41,482 bases of DNA from a virus. How positions within the stretch are numbered: position 1 is the first letter of the stretch; each line of letters opens with the position of its first letter. The DNA is taken from positions 1 through 41,482 of IMG/VR virus record IMGVR_UViG_3300035459_000040. The stretch is one strand, 5' to 3'. Made by a program: the position numbers and the translations under genes. The notes below the pieces were generated by a model, which did no database searches, was not told the origin of the DNA, and saw only the letters and a list, made by a program, of their open reading frames with translations. This document shows, piece by piece, positions 23,080-30,803 of the stretch.

Positions 23080-23738
23080 TCAGTTCCACCTGGCTTTCAG
23101 ATATTTGAATCGCTCTTTGCTCATGTATTCCACATTCTCTCGATCGTCTTCTGGGAGTGGCAGGAGCTTCTTGGGTGAGATTGGCGATCGCTTCCTATCG
23201 CGGTTGACATTGACGATAACCGCGCCGAGCCATCTAATCTCTCTCCATCGTTCAATCTGTTCTCTACGGCGTTGTTTGACGAGCAGATTGAAATCCGCGA
23301 TCGTCAGGTCCCAGAACTCTTCTGGCTTGAGTCCGACCTCTCCGAAAGCGAGTTGTCGGAGAGCGCTCCATGAGAGAGTTTTATGAGGCTTTTTTTTTCC
23401 TCCTCGCCCATCCCAATCATCGATGCGTCAGAGATTGAGTCGCTGAAGAGTTTTGCGAATTCCTGGACGCGCCGGAACCCCTCTCGATCGAGCCAGTCGC
23501 CGACGTCGTTCTCCGTGAAGTCGACTTCGGTCTTTGTGACTCGACAGCCTTCAATGAGCCCGACGACGACAACCGCGGTGCGGAAACTGGCGGTCAGGAG
23601 CGCCTGAGATATCTCATAGGGATTGAGCGCATTAACTTTGGTGCGCTCCTCCAGGAGCCGCAAAGAGTTCCACCCATATTTCACCGGACGTTCTTTTCCG
23701 CCGATTGTCACCTTGGTGAATCCTGTGAGTTCGTTCAT
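23080..23738 (-). CDS. Tail assembly chaperone, long (G-T) frameshift product
   Basis: A -1 ribosomal frameshift at the A9 run (23398-23390) joins the 144-residue G frame to a frame with no start of its own. That frame ends at 23080, giving about 219 residues. The extension reads PEEFWDLTIADFNLLVKQRR and continues without a stop to TGA just before the tape measure. This is the gpG/gpGT arrangement of lambda and many siphoviruses, in which the rare long form recruits tail-tube subunits to the tape measure. The extension follows the family pattern (PEEFW..T), so it is a genuine coding region. Confidence 0.85.
23304..23738 (-). CDS. Tail assembly chaperone, short (G) product
   Basis: The zero-frame product of 144 residues, made by most ribosomes. 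The N-terminal part has the TIGGKERPVKYGWNSLRLLE motif common in tail chaperones. The end after the A9 run is low-complexity and polar (SDNSLSERSDSSQKSSGT), as expected for a frame that need not be conserved. It lies between the major tail protein and the tape measure. Confidence 0.83.
   Translation of the reverse strand: MNELTGFTKVTIGGKERPVKYGWNSLRLLEERTKVNALNPYEISQALLTASFRTAVVVVGLIEGCRVTKTEVDFTENDVGDWLDREGFRRVQEFAKLFSDSISDASMIGMGEEEKKSLIKLSHGALSDNSLSERSDSSQKSSGT
23390..23398 (-). promoter_or_regulatory. Slippery site for programmed -1 frameshift
   Basis: Nine A residues on the minus strand, read in zero frame as GAA AAA AAA AGC. It contains the heptamer A AAA AAA that allows tandem slippage by one base. 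After slipping, the frame continues AAG CCT CAT into the T-domain extension. No mutation need be assumed. Confidence 0.85.
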
Positions 23739-23739
23739 A

Positions 23740-24150
23740 TTACACCGTTGAATGAGAGGGTTCGCCTGTTCCCTCGAATGTCGCCGAGAAGGTTACCTTG
23801 TCTTCGAGCGGCGCAGTCTTGTCAAGGGACGTGATGATAACGTAGCCTTCCTGGTAATACTCTCCACTCTCTTCGGTCGAAATCCGGACCATCAATGGCT
23901 GTTTCAGCTTCATCGCATCGAGCAGATCGTTGTATCCGAACGTAGCGGCGTCATCAAACACCCCATCAGCCGAAAATGAGAAGGAATTCGTTCCAGCCAG
24001 GAGTTCTCTCCAACCGTTGGAGTCCTTTGTGGTAACGTCGATGGTCTCGCCTTTAACGTTGAAGGCGTTTGACGTCAGACCCGCAATCGCTGTAGGATTT
24101 GAGGAGACATTCACATACAGCAGCATCTCTGTGCCGTTCTTCGCACCCAT
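23740..24150 (-). CDS. Major tail tube protein
   Basis: 136 residues. The N-terminal GTEMLLYVNVSSNPTAIAGL and the central VTTKDSNGWRELLAG match the TP901-1/lambda-V-like tail-tube family, with a C-terminal KVTFSATFEGTGEP strand. These subunits stack into the tail tube around the tape measure. It directly precedes the tail chaperones, the standard order. Confidence 0.88.
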   Translation of the reverse strand: MGAKNGTEMLLYVNVSSNPTAIAGLTSNAFNVKGETIDVTTKDSNGWRELLAGTNSFSFSADGVFDDAATFGYNDLLDAMKLKQPLMVRISTEESGEYYQEGYVIITSLDKTAPLEDKVTFSATFEGTGEPSHSTV

Positions 24151-24174
24151 TGTCGTACCCTTTCTGTTAGCGTG

Positions 24175-24591
24175 TTAGAGTTCCTCGACGAGATGCGTGA
24201 ATCGAAGCACTCGGCGAATGAAGTTCTGCGGTAGATTCCTCGGGTCCTCGACAGTCGTCGCTGACTCGATCTTGCGCGTGATAATATGAAAACCTGATCG
24301 GCAATCCAGAGGACGGTTCTTGTCCGTGACAGCATCGATGATCAGAGAGCCCTCCAATTCGACCTCCTTCTTTCCCCCGGCGTCGCCGGTGTAGGCGGCC
24401 CAGGCGGTAATTTGAACGGTGACCCTCTGCATTGACGACGTCTTCGTCGACTCGTCTCGCATCGCCACGTTGTCAATTGTGATATATGGCGCATTTGCCC
24501 TGCCGTCTGGCCGATCGAAGACAGGCCAAAAGCCAGATTCCGAGAAGCGCTCGAAGTAGGCCTTATGGATCTCGAACGAACAATCCTTCAT
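24175..24591 (-). CDS. Tail completion protein (DUF3168-like)
   Basis: 138 residues with APYITIDNVAMRDESTKTSS, then VQITAWA and a C-terminal FIRRVLRF, the pattern of DUF3168/gp17-like tail-terminator proteins. These cap the tail end that joins the head. It is ATGA-coupled to the HK97 gp10-like gene and lies before the tail tube gene, as expected. Confidence 0.78.
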   Translation of the reverse strand: MKDCSFEIHKAYFERFSESGFWPVFDRPDGRANAPYITIDNVAMRDESTKTSSMQRVTVQITAWAAYTGDAGGKKEVELEGSLIIDAVTDKNRPLDCRSGFHIITRKIESATTVEDPRNLPQNFIRRVLRFTHLVEEL

Positions 24592-25046
24592 TGCTTAACT
24601 CCGAAAATATTCCTGACACGCCTGATGAACTCTGGCATCTCAAGTTCAAAAGCGTAGAATAGGAAATGCTTCGCCCTGATGTTTACCCGTCGAATTCCCT
24701 TCCCTTTGAACTGGAGGGCGAAGTCCTCAAAGCCTTCAGGGACGTCGACGAGTGCCCCGGTTCCGAACTCTTGATATGGCGCATAGGGAGCAGCGGCCCA
24801 AACCCTGCCGCCATAACCGCTGGCGCTGATCTGAGAGAAGATGCGCGACCGTAGGAATCCTCCAAACTTACCTTTGCCGGCGACCGGAGCGCTACGCTTG
24901 GCAGCCGTCTCGATTAGATATGTCGTCTCGGCAACAGCCTCCCGAACCTGGCTCTGCCTCATTGCATCGAAAGCATCAATGTTCGCGATGCAGTGAGCAA
25001 CATCTGCGTCGCTGACACTGAAAGAGACGTAATTGTTAAGAGTCAT
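24588..25046 (-). CDS. Head-tail joining protein (HK97 gp10-like)
   Basis: 152 residues. The KRSAPVAGKGKFGGFLRSRI and YAPYQEFGTGALVDVPEGFE segments are hallmarks of the HK97 gp10 family (neck or tail component). It sits between the SPP1 gp16-like adaptor and the DUF3168-like tail completion protein, in the usual connector order, with ATGA overlaps on both sides. Confidence 0.82.
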   Translation of the reverse strand: MTLNNYVSFSVSDADVAHCIANIDAFDAMRQSQVREAVAETTYLIETAAKRSAPVAGKGKFGGFLRSRIFSQISASGYGGRVWAAAPYAPYQEFGTGALVDVPEGFEDFALQFKGKGIRRVNIRAKHFLFYAFELEMPEFIRRVRNIFGVKQ

Positions 25047-25453
25047 GGGTTCAATGGCTGATATTCAGAACAGATCAACTCCAGGTATTCCCCTCTGTCG
25101 ATGACGCCTTCGATCTTGTAGATATGTTCATAGTATGTGAATCGATACAACCGTGAGACTGAACCGGTTGCGGCGAGTTTCAGTGTTAGGTCACCGGGAT
25201 TGCGCATGACGATTCGCGTGTCGACAACCGTTCCCATCTGAGCGGCCTGCGCCACTTCGTATGCACTCAGCGGCGAAACTTTTGTCCAGAATGGCGAGAC
25301 GTCGTCCCAATGTTGCACGTTTCCACCGGCGCCGTCTGGCGTCAACAACTGCTCCTGCAGCATCGCTCGATGTCGCAGATCTGAAGTTCTATAACGCTTT
25401 GAGGTTTGGAGATGAGCAAAAGATTGCGCTTGCGGTGTTCCCGAAGACATCAT
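25043..25453 (-). CDS. Head-tail adaptor (SPP1 gp16-like)
   Basis: 136 residues with a DLRHRAMLQEQLLTPDGAGG start pattern and FWTKVSPLSAYEVAQAAQM, then YRFTYYEHIYKIEGVIDRGE. This is the head-closure adaptor family of SPP1 gp16, which seals the connector after packaging. Two ATGs in a row begin the frame; AGGTG precedes them. The gp6-like connector gene ends two bases upstream. Confidence 0.8.
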   Translation of the reverse strand: MMSSGTPQAQSFAHLQTSKRYRTSDLRHRAMLQEQLLTPDGAGGNVQHWDDVSPFWTKVSPLSAYEVAQAAQMGTVVDTRIVMRNPGDLTLKLAATGSVSRLYRFTYYEHIYKIEGVIDRGEYLELICSEYQPLNP

Positions 25454-25454
25454 A

Positions 25455-26072
25455 TCACCTGTAGTTTGTCAGACCGGAAATCAGTGCCGTCGCTGTCGGC
25501 GTCATCAGACCCGAGAGTGGAGCGCCGTCACTCGTCTTGAACTGTCCCTTGTTATCGTACGCGACAAGCACCATATCGAGGATTGCCGGCTTGATGCGTT
25601 CGTCTATGTGCTCCTCATCGTCACCTTCCCCTGCATTGAACGTCACCCTGAATGGGTTCTCCATCCTGGCGACGGTCGAGAAGACTCGGCCGATGTCGAT
25701 TCGGAACCGCTTCAGACCCGTTACCCGATAGCCCGACGAGCTGAGCGTGTGCCAGTTGTGCCCGTCGAATGACTCAACGGAAACAATCGACTGATGCGGC
25801 GCCCTTGGAAGGACCACGTAGTCTCTCATCCGATCCCACTGTGCGACGATTGTCTGGGTGATGAACGCCCGGTTCGTTGTCTGCTCGGCATCCTTCCTGC
25901 AGGCAGTGATGAGCCGTTCAATGAACGCATCGTCGTCAGTTCCATCGATCCTGCAGAAGGACTTCGCCTCTTCAAGCGTCACCGGTTCAACCGTGGGCTC
26001 AGTGATCAGTTCGATCTCAAGCCCTTCGCCCTCACGTTCGACTGACCGCCTGGTTGGATAGAGCGATTTCAT
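25455..26072 (-). CDS. Head-tail connector protein (HK97 gp6-like)
   Basis: 205 residues. EPVTLEEAKSFCRIDGTDDD followed by FIERLITACRKDAEQTTNRA is the signature of gp6/gp15-like connector proteins that stack beneath the portal. A C-terminal helical region (RIKPAILDMVLVAYDNKGQF) completes it. It follows the small 64-residue gene by an overlap. Confidence 0.87.
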   Translation of the reverse strand: MKSLYPTRRSVEREGEGLEIELITEPTVEPVTLEEAKSFCRIDGTDDDAFIERLITACRKDAEQTTNRAFITQTIVAQWDRMRDYVVLPRAPHQSIVSVESFDGHNWHTLSSSGYRVTGLKRFRIDIGRVFSTVARMENPFRVTFNAGEGDDEEHIDERIKPAILDMVLVAYDNKGQFKTSDGAPLSGLMTPTATALISGLTNYR

Positions 26073-26263
26073 TTCTCTTCCTTTCCCTGAACGATCTTCG
26101 TTCTCCGCAGCGCAGCGACGAGCGGCGAGCGGCCGGGAACAATCTCAGCCTTCCGCTCCCGGACATAGAGCCTCGCCTCGTCGTCCTGGACGTTGAACGT
26201 CTGTCCCCGATGGATCATCTGGCCGTTGTGATAGACGTCCTTCAATGCTTTCAATCGTTTCAT
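26069..26263 (-). CDS. Small basic protein after the glycan cassette
   Basis: 64 residues starting MKRLKALKDVYHNGQMIHRG and ending in a Lys/Arg-rich tail. Proteins like this (VYHNGxMIxRGQTF) are often encoded near the head-tail connector gene in phages. It overlaps the connector start by ATGA and is the first structural-module gene after the inserted sugar cassette. Function unknown. Confidence 0.55.
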   Translation of the reverse strand: MKRLKALKDVYHNGQMIHRGQTFNVQDDEARLYVRERKAEIVPGRSPLVAALRRTKIVQGKEEK

Positions 26264-26280
26264 GCAGATGTTGCCTTTCT

Positions 26281-26433
26281 CTAACGCACTTGACGGACCC
26301 AGCCGAACTTGACGAGAGCGATCGATTCGGCCATGTTGACGTGCAGGGCGTTGAATGTGTGGACCACGCCGCGGCGATATAGTTTGTGATGGAAGTAGAT
26401 GTCCCGGGTGAACGAAAAAGTTAGATTTGCCAT
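26281..26433 (-). CDS. Small 50-residue protein
   Basis: A frame that starts in a TAATG overlap with the GT29-like gene and runs MANLTFSFTRDIYFHHKLYR to VRQVR. The overlap and the clean frame support expression. The aromatic/basic pattern and size resemble small head-region proteins, and its neighbours are the 64-residue and connector genes. Unrecognised. Confidence 0.5.
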   Translation of the reverse strand: MANLTFSFTRDIYFHHKLYRRGVVHTFNALHVNMAESIALVKFGWVRQVR

Positions 26434-27239
26434 TAGACGAGCACCGCCCTTCTTTTTCGGATGAGAATATCAGCATCACGCTTGATGCGCAACATCGTAT
26501 CCCCAGCGACGATTGTCTCAGCTCCATGACGCTGTGTGACTGTGGCCTTGAGTTCGACGACCTTATCGTTGCCGATCCGCTGCAGTTCCTCGAGTTGCTT
26601 CTGCACTGCGAGCGTGCGGTCGAAGACGTGCTGCATCACAGCATCGATCTCAACCGGGATAGCGGAGGATGCGATCAACTCCTTCAGGTATGCCTTCGCC
26701 GATGTCTGGTCGTGTCCAGCCTGGCCGCCCTTGATGTTCGGGACCTTCGGATTGTAGCCGGCATAGTATCCGTCTTCGTAGAAACTGAATCCCGTCAGGT
26801 AAAGCGACTTGATCGGCAGTGAGAGCAGATGTGTTATTGCGACCACGCCGGCGTTAGGGGCCTTGCGGACGTGCAAACGCACACGCTGGACCACTGAGAA
26901 CGGCACGCACTCACAAGGGATGCGTCCCCGGTTGATTGCCTTAAACCGTGCGAACCGCGGCTCACCCTGATGATGCGTCGAAACGATGAAGCCGACATGC
27001 CCTACGAGGGGCGCGAATTCTTTCTCGTTCGCAGCCATCCCCACAGAGAGCAGGTGAAAGAGAATGTCACAGCGTTCGCCGATGTCCTCAACCATCGCCA
27101 GGGGGACCGGGAATCCCCGGTTGATCCTGGCAACGAGATCAAACCCGTCGATCTTCTCGCGTTGCTTCGTGCCGGCGAGGTATGCTCCCGGTGCAATCAG
27201 TGCAATCGACTTTCCTGTGACCAGATCAGCGAAGGTCAT
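26433..27239 (-). CDS. Sialyltransferase-like protein (GT29 type)
   Basis: 268 residues. The N-terminal GKSIALIAPGAYLAGT followed by KIDGFDLVARINRGFPV (30-45) matches the sialyl-motif L pattern (ID..D.V.R.N), which binds CMP-sialic acid. The middle PNAGVVAITHLLSLPIKSLY followed by TGFSFY matches motif S. GHDQTSAKAYLKEL resembles the region carrying the catalytic His. It would transfer sialic acid from CMP-sialic acid to a glycan acceptor. It is the last gene of the cassette with NeuA, NeuB and NanE. The acceptor is unknown. Start ATG overlaps the GT8 stop. Confidence 0.78.
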   Translation of the reverse strand: MTFADLVTGKSIALIAPGAYLAGTKQREKIDGFDLVARINRGFPVPLAMVEDIGERCDILFHLLSVGMAANEKEFAPLVGHVGFIVSTHHQGEPRFARFKAINRGRIPCECVPFSVVQRVRLHVRKAPNAGVVAITHLLSLPIKSLYLTGFSFYEDGYYAGYNPKVPNIKGGQAGHDQTSAKAYLKELIASSAIPVEIDAVMQHVFDRTLAVQKQLEELQRIGNDKVVELKATVTQRHGAETIVAGDTMLRIKRDADILIRKRRAVLV

Positions 27240-27970
27240 TGATAGCGCCTCCACAAACGATCAAGCTCTGCATAGCCCGGCTCTGAAGTCTGCCAGGGCT
27301 TCTTGCCAACGAAATGGACGAACTTCTTGTCAGCGACGGCGTTCCAGATCTGCCGGTGATGGACGAAGAGGCGTTTCAGGACTTCCCATTCGATCCCAAG
27401 CAGATGGACCTGATCGGCATGGCCGTTGGCATAGAAGAAGCCGTTTAAGATGGACTGATCAGCCAGGGGGAACTTGCCCGGGTACTCGAGGGCGAACTTC
27501 TGCAGCTCGTCATAGAGGCCCTCTGAAGGCTCGAAGACAAAAGACCCTCCGGAGAACATTGGCCGGCCGCAGACTGAATGGGGAAGTGAGATCCCGAAGA
27601 CTACCGTCGATGAGAAATGCTTGAACTGCTCACACGCTCGAATGTCGCCGACGCAGATGATGTCGCTATCGAGAAAGTATATCAATTTCTCGTTCGTCAG
27701 GTTGAAGAGCGTCAGCTTCTGCATTGATGCGACGAGCCGCTGCGCTCCCGGCATCTGATCGGGTCTGATCGTGAACTCGCCGAGCTCGCTGCGCCTGATT
27801 AGGTTCGTGACGTGCAGAGAGGCGAGAGCGTCAATCGATTTCCGCGAGAGTTCACCTTCGAAGAGAACAATCATCGCGAAGTCGTCGAGCCTGCTATTGA
27901 TGCGCAGCGACTTCACGAGTGCGATCGTGCCGGGCATGTAGTTCTCAGATGTGAGGGTCGCGAATGTCAC
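27236..27970 (-). CDS. Glycosyltransferase, GT8/glycogenin-like
   Basis: 244 residues of the GT-A fold. The N-terminal TFATLTSENYMPGTIALVKS and DSD motif (D101-x-D103, in IYFLDSDIIC) are the metal and nucleotide-sugar binding sites of GT8 enzymes, with GIEWEVLKR near the end. It would transfer a hexose from a UDP- or similar sugar. It probably builds the acceptor that the sialyltransferase completes. I chose GTG 27970, whose GTGA overlaps the methyltransferase stop. Confidence 0.8.
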   Translation of the reverse strand: MTFATLTSENYMPGTIALVKSLRINSRLDDFAMIVLFEGELSRKSIDALASLHVTNLIRRSELGEFTIRPDQMPGAQRLVASMQKLTLFNLTNEKLIYFLDSDIICVGDIRACEQFKHFSSTVVFGISLPHSVCGRPMFSGGSFVFEPSEGLYDELQKFALEYPGKFPLADQSILNGFFYANGHADQVHLLGIEWEVLKRLFVHHRQIWNAVADKKFVHFVGKKPWQTSEPGYAELDRLWRRYQ

Positions 27971-28599
27971 TTCTTCACCCAATGCCAGGAGATGTTTGTT
28001 CCCGTCTCGCTCGTGAGTTCAACCTTCCAGATCCCGTTGGCGAAGGCGAATGCGTCGACGGCTTCCTTGACCTGATAGCGCTTCGAGCCAACCCACTTAT
28101 TCCCATGCCGGATCCGCTTGGCGGCGCTTCTGCCCTTTGTGCCGAGCAGATAGTCGTGACCGGAGAAGAATCCTCCGTGTTTCAGTTTTGGATACCAGAT
28201 CGCCAAATCGATCGACACCGCCTCAAACGAGTGATCGCCGTCGATGTAGATAAAGTCCAAACTTTCATTAGCGAACTGCGCAGCGGCCCGAAAGCTTGAC
28301 AATCGTAGCATCTCCGCACGCTCGCCAAATCGCTCAAGCCGCCGCTTGCAGTCCTCGAACACCTTGTCCCAGTCGGCCTGTGATGCCTTCGAAGCGTTGA
28401 AGTCTTTGCCATCGACAAGACCGAGTCCCGGCCCGTAACCAGGCAGGACCGCCCAGGGATCGACGAGATAGAGTTTCGTTCCCTTCCAGGTGTCAAGGAT
28501 CGTCTCTGAGAAAGCGCCTTCGAACACCCCAACCTCGACGCCAACTCCGAGTAATCCCAAGTCGTTTAAGTACCCGCCGATCTCAGACCTCGACTTCAT
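27967..28599 (-). CDS. SAM-dependent methyltransferase (class I, Methyltransf_24-like)
   Basis: 210 residues. The SAM-binding GxGxG equivalent is VGVEVGVFEGAFSETIL (near residue 20), and YIDGDHSFEAVSIDLAIWYP supplies the acidic motif, followed by LKHGGFFSGHDY. This architecture is common in sugar-modification clusters, where such enzymes methylate sugars or lipids. It probably modifies the sialic acid or an acceptor sugar in this cassette. The ATG 28599 has GGAGGACTC upstream. The substrate is inferred from context only. Confidence 0.74.
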   Translation of the reverse strand: MKSRSEIGGYLNDLGLLGVGVEVGVFEGAFSETILDTWKGTKLYLVDPWAVLPGYGPGLGLVDGKDFNASKASQADWDKVFEDCKRRLERFGERAEMLRLSSFRAAAQFANESLDFIYIDGDHSFEAVSIDLAIWYPKLKHGGFFSGHDYLLGTKGRSAAKRIRHGNKWVGSKRYQVKEAVDAFAFANGIWKVELTSETGTNISWHWVKK

Positions 28600-29284
28600 G
28601 AGTCCTCCTGGCAATCATCAGTTGTCGCATACACCGCAACTCCTCAAGATCTTCCTGCGTGTCCAGCTCAACCAAGGACTGGAACGGCATACCGTAGGAG
28701 CCAATGCTTCCGTTGAGCAGTTTACCTGTCCGCTTGAAGTCTTCAGGCTTGAAGATGTAGAAAGCACCGTTTTCCACGAAGAACCTTCGCACCTTCGAAA
28801 GCCCTGGCCGTGTCTCAGTATCGAAGTCCGCACTTGCAATATCGCTGGGATAACCCTTGACGCGACAGTATTGATAGCGGGCAAGCCAGACGCCTGAGAC
28901 GAGTGAATCAAGCTTGAACGCCCTGAGATCCCTTATCGCCATCGCCAGGTCGAATGCAGTCGTGAAGATGTTGGTTGCCTGGATCAGGATGACGAGATCA
29001 AAGTTTGTCTGATCGACGAACTCTTGAACGACGTCCTCAGTCCGGGCGTCGTCTGTGCACGAGTGTTCACTTCGGTTGAAGAAGACAACCGTGCGATCGC
29101 TCAGGTGATCCCGGATCGCCGGATCGTTTGTCGCCACAAACGTGCAATCCCGTTTGATGTCAGGGCAACACAGCGCAGCGTTGACCGCCACATCTGCCGG
29201 CGTGGTTCCGCAGATGTCGAGGAGGTGCTTTCCCGGCAGGCGTTTCGATCCTGCGCGCATCGGTATCAAGGCGGCAATGGTCAT
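28583..29284 (-). CDS. neuA: CMP-sialic acid synthetase (acylneuraminate cytidylyltransferase)
   Basis: 233 residues. The CTP-binding signature IPMRAGSKRLPGKHLLDICG lies at the N-terminus, and ILIQATNIFTT matches the conserved loop. DARTEDVVQEF holds further conserved residues. NeuA activates sialic acid: CTP + sialic acid to CMP-sialic acid. It is the step between NeuB and the sialyltransferase. The relation is to the NeuA/KdsB/PseF superfamily, so the sugar could be a related nonulosonic acid such as legionaminic or pseudaminic acid. ATGA-coupled to NeuB. Confidence 0.82.
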   Translation of the reverse strand: MTIAALIPMRAGSKRLPGKHLLDICGTTPADVAVNAALCCPDIKRDCTFVATNDPAIRDHLSDRTVVFFNRSEHSCTDDARTEDVVQEFVDQTNFDLVILIQATNIFTTAFDLAMAIRDLRAFKLDSLVSGVWLARYQYCRVKGYPSDIASADFDTETRPGLSKVRRFFVENGAFYIFKPEDFKRTGKLLNGSIGSYGMPFQSLVELDTQEDLEELRCMRQLMIARRTHEVEV

Positions 29285-30084
29285 AAGCCTTTGAATTTCT
29301 TCCTATTCGCTATCTCACATTCGACAAGTCCCGATTCCGGTTTGTACTCCATCGCATCCGCAGCGTCGGCTAAGTACTTCACAACCTTGCGGAGTCCGTC
29401 CGGTTCGAGGCTTGCCGCATGGTCTGTTCCCTTCTGCGTCCGGTCCAGCGTGAAGTGACGCTCGATATACTCTGCCCCGAGCGCGTACGCGACAAGGTCA
29501 AGAGCGACGCCGGGGTGATGATTCGAAAAGCCTATGTGACAATGCGTCTCTGATTTCAGCATTGAGATTTCGAGCAGACACGCCTCGGTTGACCTGATTG
29601 GATAGTTGGTTGTGGTATGGTAGAGGACAATGCGATCAGAAAACCTTCTGGCGTGATTTACAATGATTTCTCGTTCAATGTTCGTCAGCATCCCAAGAGA
29701 GATGTGGACGGGCAGCGACGCCTCTCTGATTGCAATCCCAATCAAATCCTTTCTCTGGTTGACGGCACTTCCAAACTTGATGTATGACGGGCCAAGTGAC
29801 AGAATCTCACTCAGACTCTTTTCGTCGAACACGCTGCATCCGTAGTCGACACCGAGCGATGCGCACAGGCCCCGCAGTTCGCCGTGTTGATCGATCGAGA
29901 ACTCAAGAGCCTTTCGATGCTCATAATATGCCGGATCCGTTCGATACTGCTCGATGTCCCGCTTCTGAAACTTCACAGCCTGAACTCCACAGAAGTCCAC
30001 AGCAATGCGGATCATCTTCTTCGCAGTCTCCAGGTCGCCCTGATGATTGCAACCGCACTCGCTAATTATGTAGGGTCGTTTCAT
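29281..30084 (-). CDS. neuB: Sialic acid synthase
   Basis: 267 residues, the catalytic TIM barrel of NeuB/NnaB-like synthases without the C-terminal SAF (antifreeze-like) domain. Marks are YIISECGCNHQGDLETAKKM, VKFQKRDIEQY, HISLGMLTN, GFSNHHPG, then IERHFTLDRTQKGTDHAASL. The family condenses phosphoenolpyruvate with N-acetylmannosamine (or its 6-phosphate or a related sugar) to a nonulosonic acid. A missing SAF domain is unusual; SAF helps bind substrate in the partner monomer. It overlaps NanE by 23 bases. Confidence 0.85.
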   Translation of the reverse strand: MKRPYIISECGCNHQGDLETAKKMIRIAVDFCGVQAVKFQKRDIEQYRTDPAYYEHRKALEFSIDQHGELRGLCASLGVDYGCSVFDEKSLSEILSLGPSYIKFGSAVNQRKDLIGIAIREASLPVHISLGMLTNIEREIIVNHARRFSDRIVLYHTTTNYPIRSTEACLLEISMLKSETHCHIGFSNHHPGVALDLVAYALGAEYIERHFTLDRTQKGTDHAASLEPDGLRKVVKYLADAADAMEYKPESGLVECEIANRKKFKGL

Positions 30085-30718
30085 GCTCGAATTGTGAAAC
30101 GAATCGTTGTATGACGACGTCGGGTCTCGTTACCGCAGTCCCGATGCAAACGGAAAAGGCACCCGCCCTGATTGCCTCTTCGATGTCGGCGGCCGTTCCG
30201 TAGCGACCTTCGGCGATCAACGGTGTAGACAGAACCTTGGCCAACTCCTCGATCGCGGCAATGTCCGGATCCAGTGAGAACCGGTCATGCGTCTCGGGGG
30301 TGTAGCCAAACAATGTGGTCGCTATCGCTGCCACGCCGAACGACTCAGCAATCTTCGATGTCTCAAATGCGTCGGCTTCAAATATGATCTTCGAACGATG
30401 GTAATCGTCGGCCGATTCAACCACGGCGAGTGATTCGGTTGCCGCATAATCCCCACCGGCAGCAAAGATCCGGTCGAGTTGTTCTTTTGTCACAGTGATC
30501 GGGAACCTGGGGACTCGATTAAGCCTCATCTTCACGATGCCGATCACGGGGATCGATACGACTTCCTTAACGGCTTCAATTCGCTCGATGCCTTCGATCT
30601 TGACCGCAACCGCTCCACAAGCCTCAGCCGTCTTGGCGTAGTCGCAGATGCGCAGGACGCTATCAAACACAGATCCTTTACTTGGTTGGATCGAGATGAT
30701 TATCCCTGGCTTGAACAC
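30062..30718 (-). CDS. nanE: N-acylglucosamine-6-phosphate 2-epimerase
   Basis: 218 residues, a TIM-barrel epimerase with the conserved ACGAVAVKIEG, IPVIGIVKM and AIATTLFGYTPET segments, then PLIAEGRYGTAADIEEAIRA, as in NanE. It interconverts ManNAc-6-P and GlcNAc-6-P. In catabolism it works toward GlcNAc-6-P. In a cassette with NeuB it probably runs the other way, supplying ManNAc-6-P from the host's GlcNAc-6-P. Start is GTG with GGAGGAA just upstream. It is the first gene of the sugar cassette, after a hairpin following the capsid gene. Confidence 0.85.
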   Translation of the reverse strand: MFKPGIIISIQPSKGSVFDSVLRICDYAKTAEACGAVAVKIEGIERIEAVKEVVSIPVIGIVKMRLNRVPRFPITVTKEQLDRIFAAGGDYAATESLAVVESADDYHRSKIIFEADAFETSKIAESFGVAAIATTLFGYTPETHDRFSLDPDIAAIEELAKVLSTPLIAEGRYGTAADIEEAIRAGAFSVCIGTAVTRPDVVIQRFVSQFEHETTLHN

Positions 30719-30731
30719 TCTTCCTCCGATT

Positions 30732-30769
30732 GATAAGGGGGAGGGCGCATCTTCCGACGCGCCCTTATC
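30732..30769 (-). terminator. Hairpin between the capsid and glycan-cassette genes
   Basis: An inverted repeat with a 7-bp GC-rich stem (AGGGCGC at 30742-30748 with GCGCCCT at 30759-30765), extended outward by GATAA/TTATC around a G bulge. It is not followed by a T-run on the minus strand, so it is more likely a partial terminator, a transcript-stability hairpin or an RNase site that lowers expression downstream of the abundant capsid gene. Confidence 0.5.
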
Positions 30770-30803
30770 CTATCCGCGTGTTCCCCAGATCCCCCTTCTG
30801 ATG

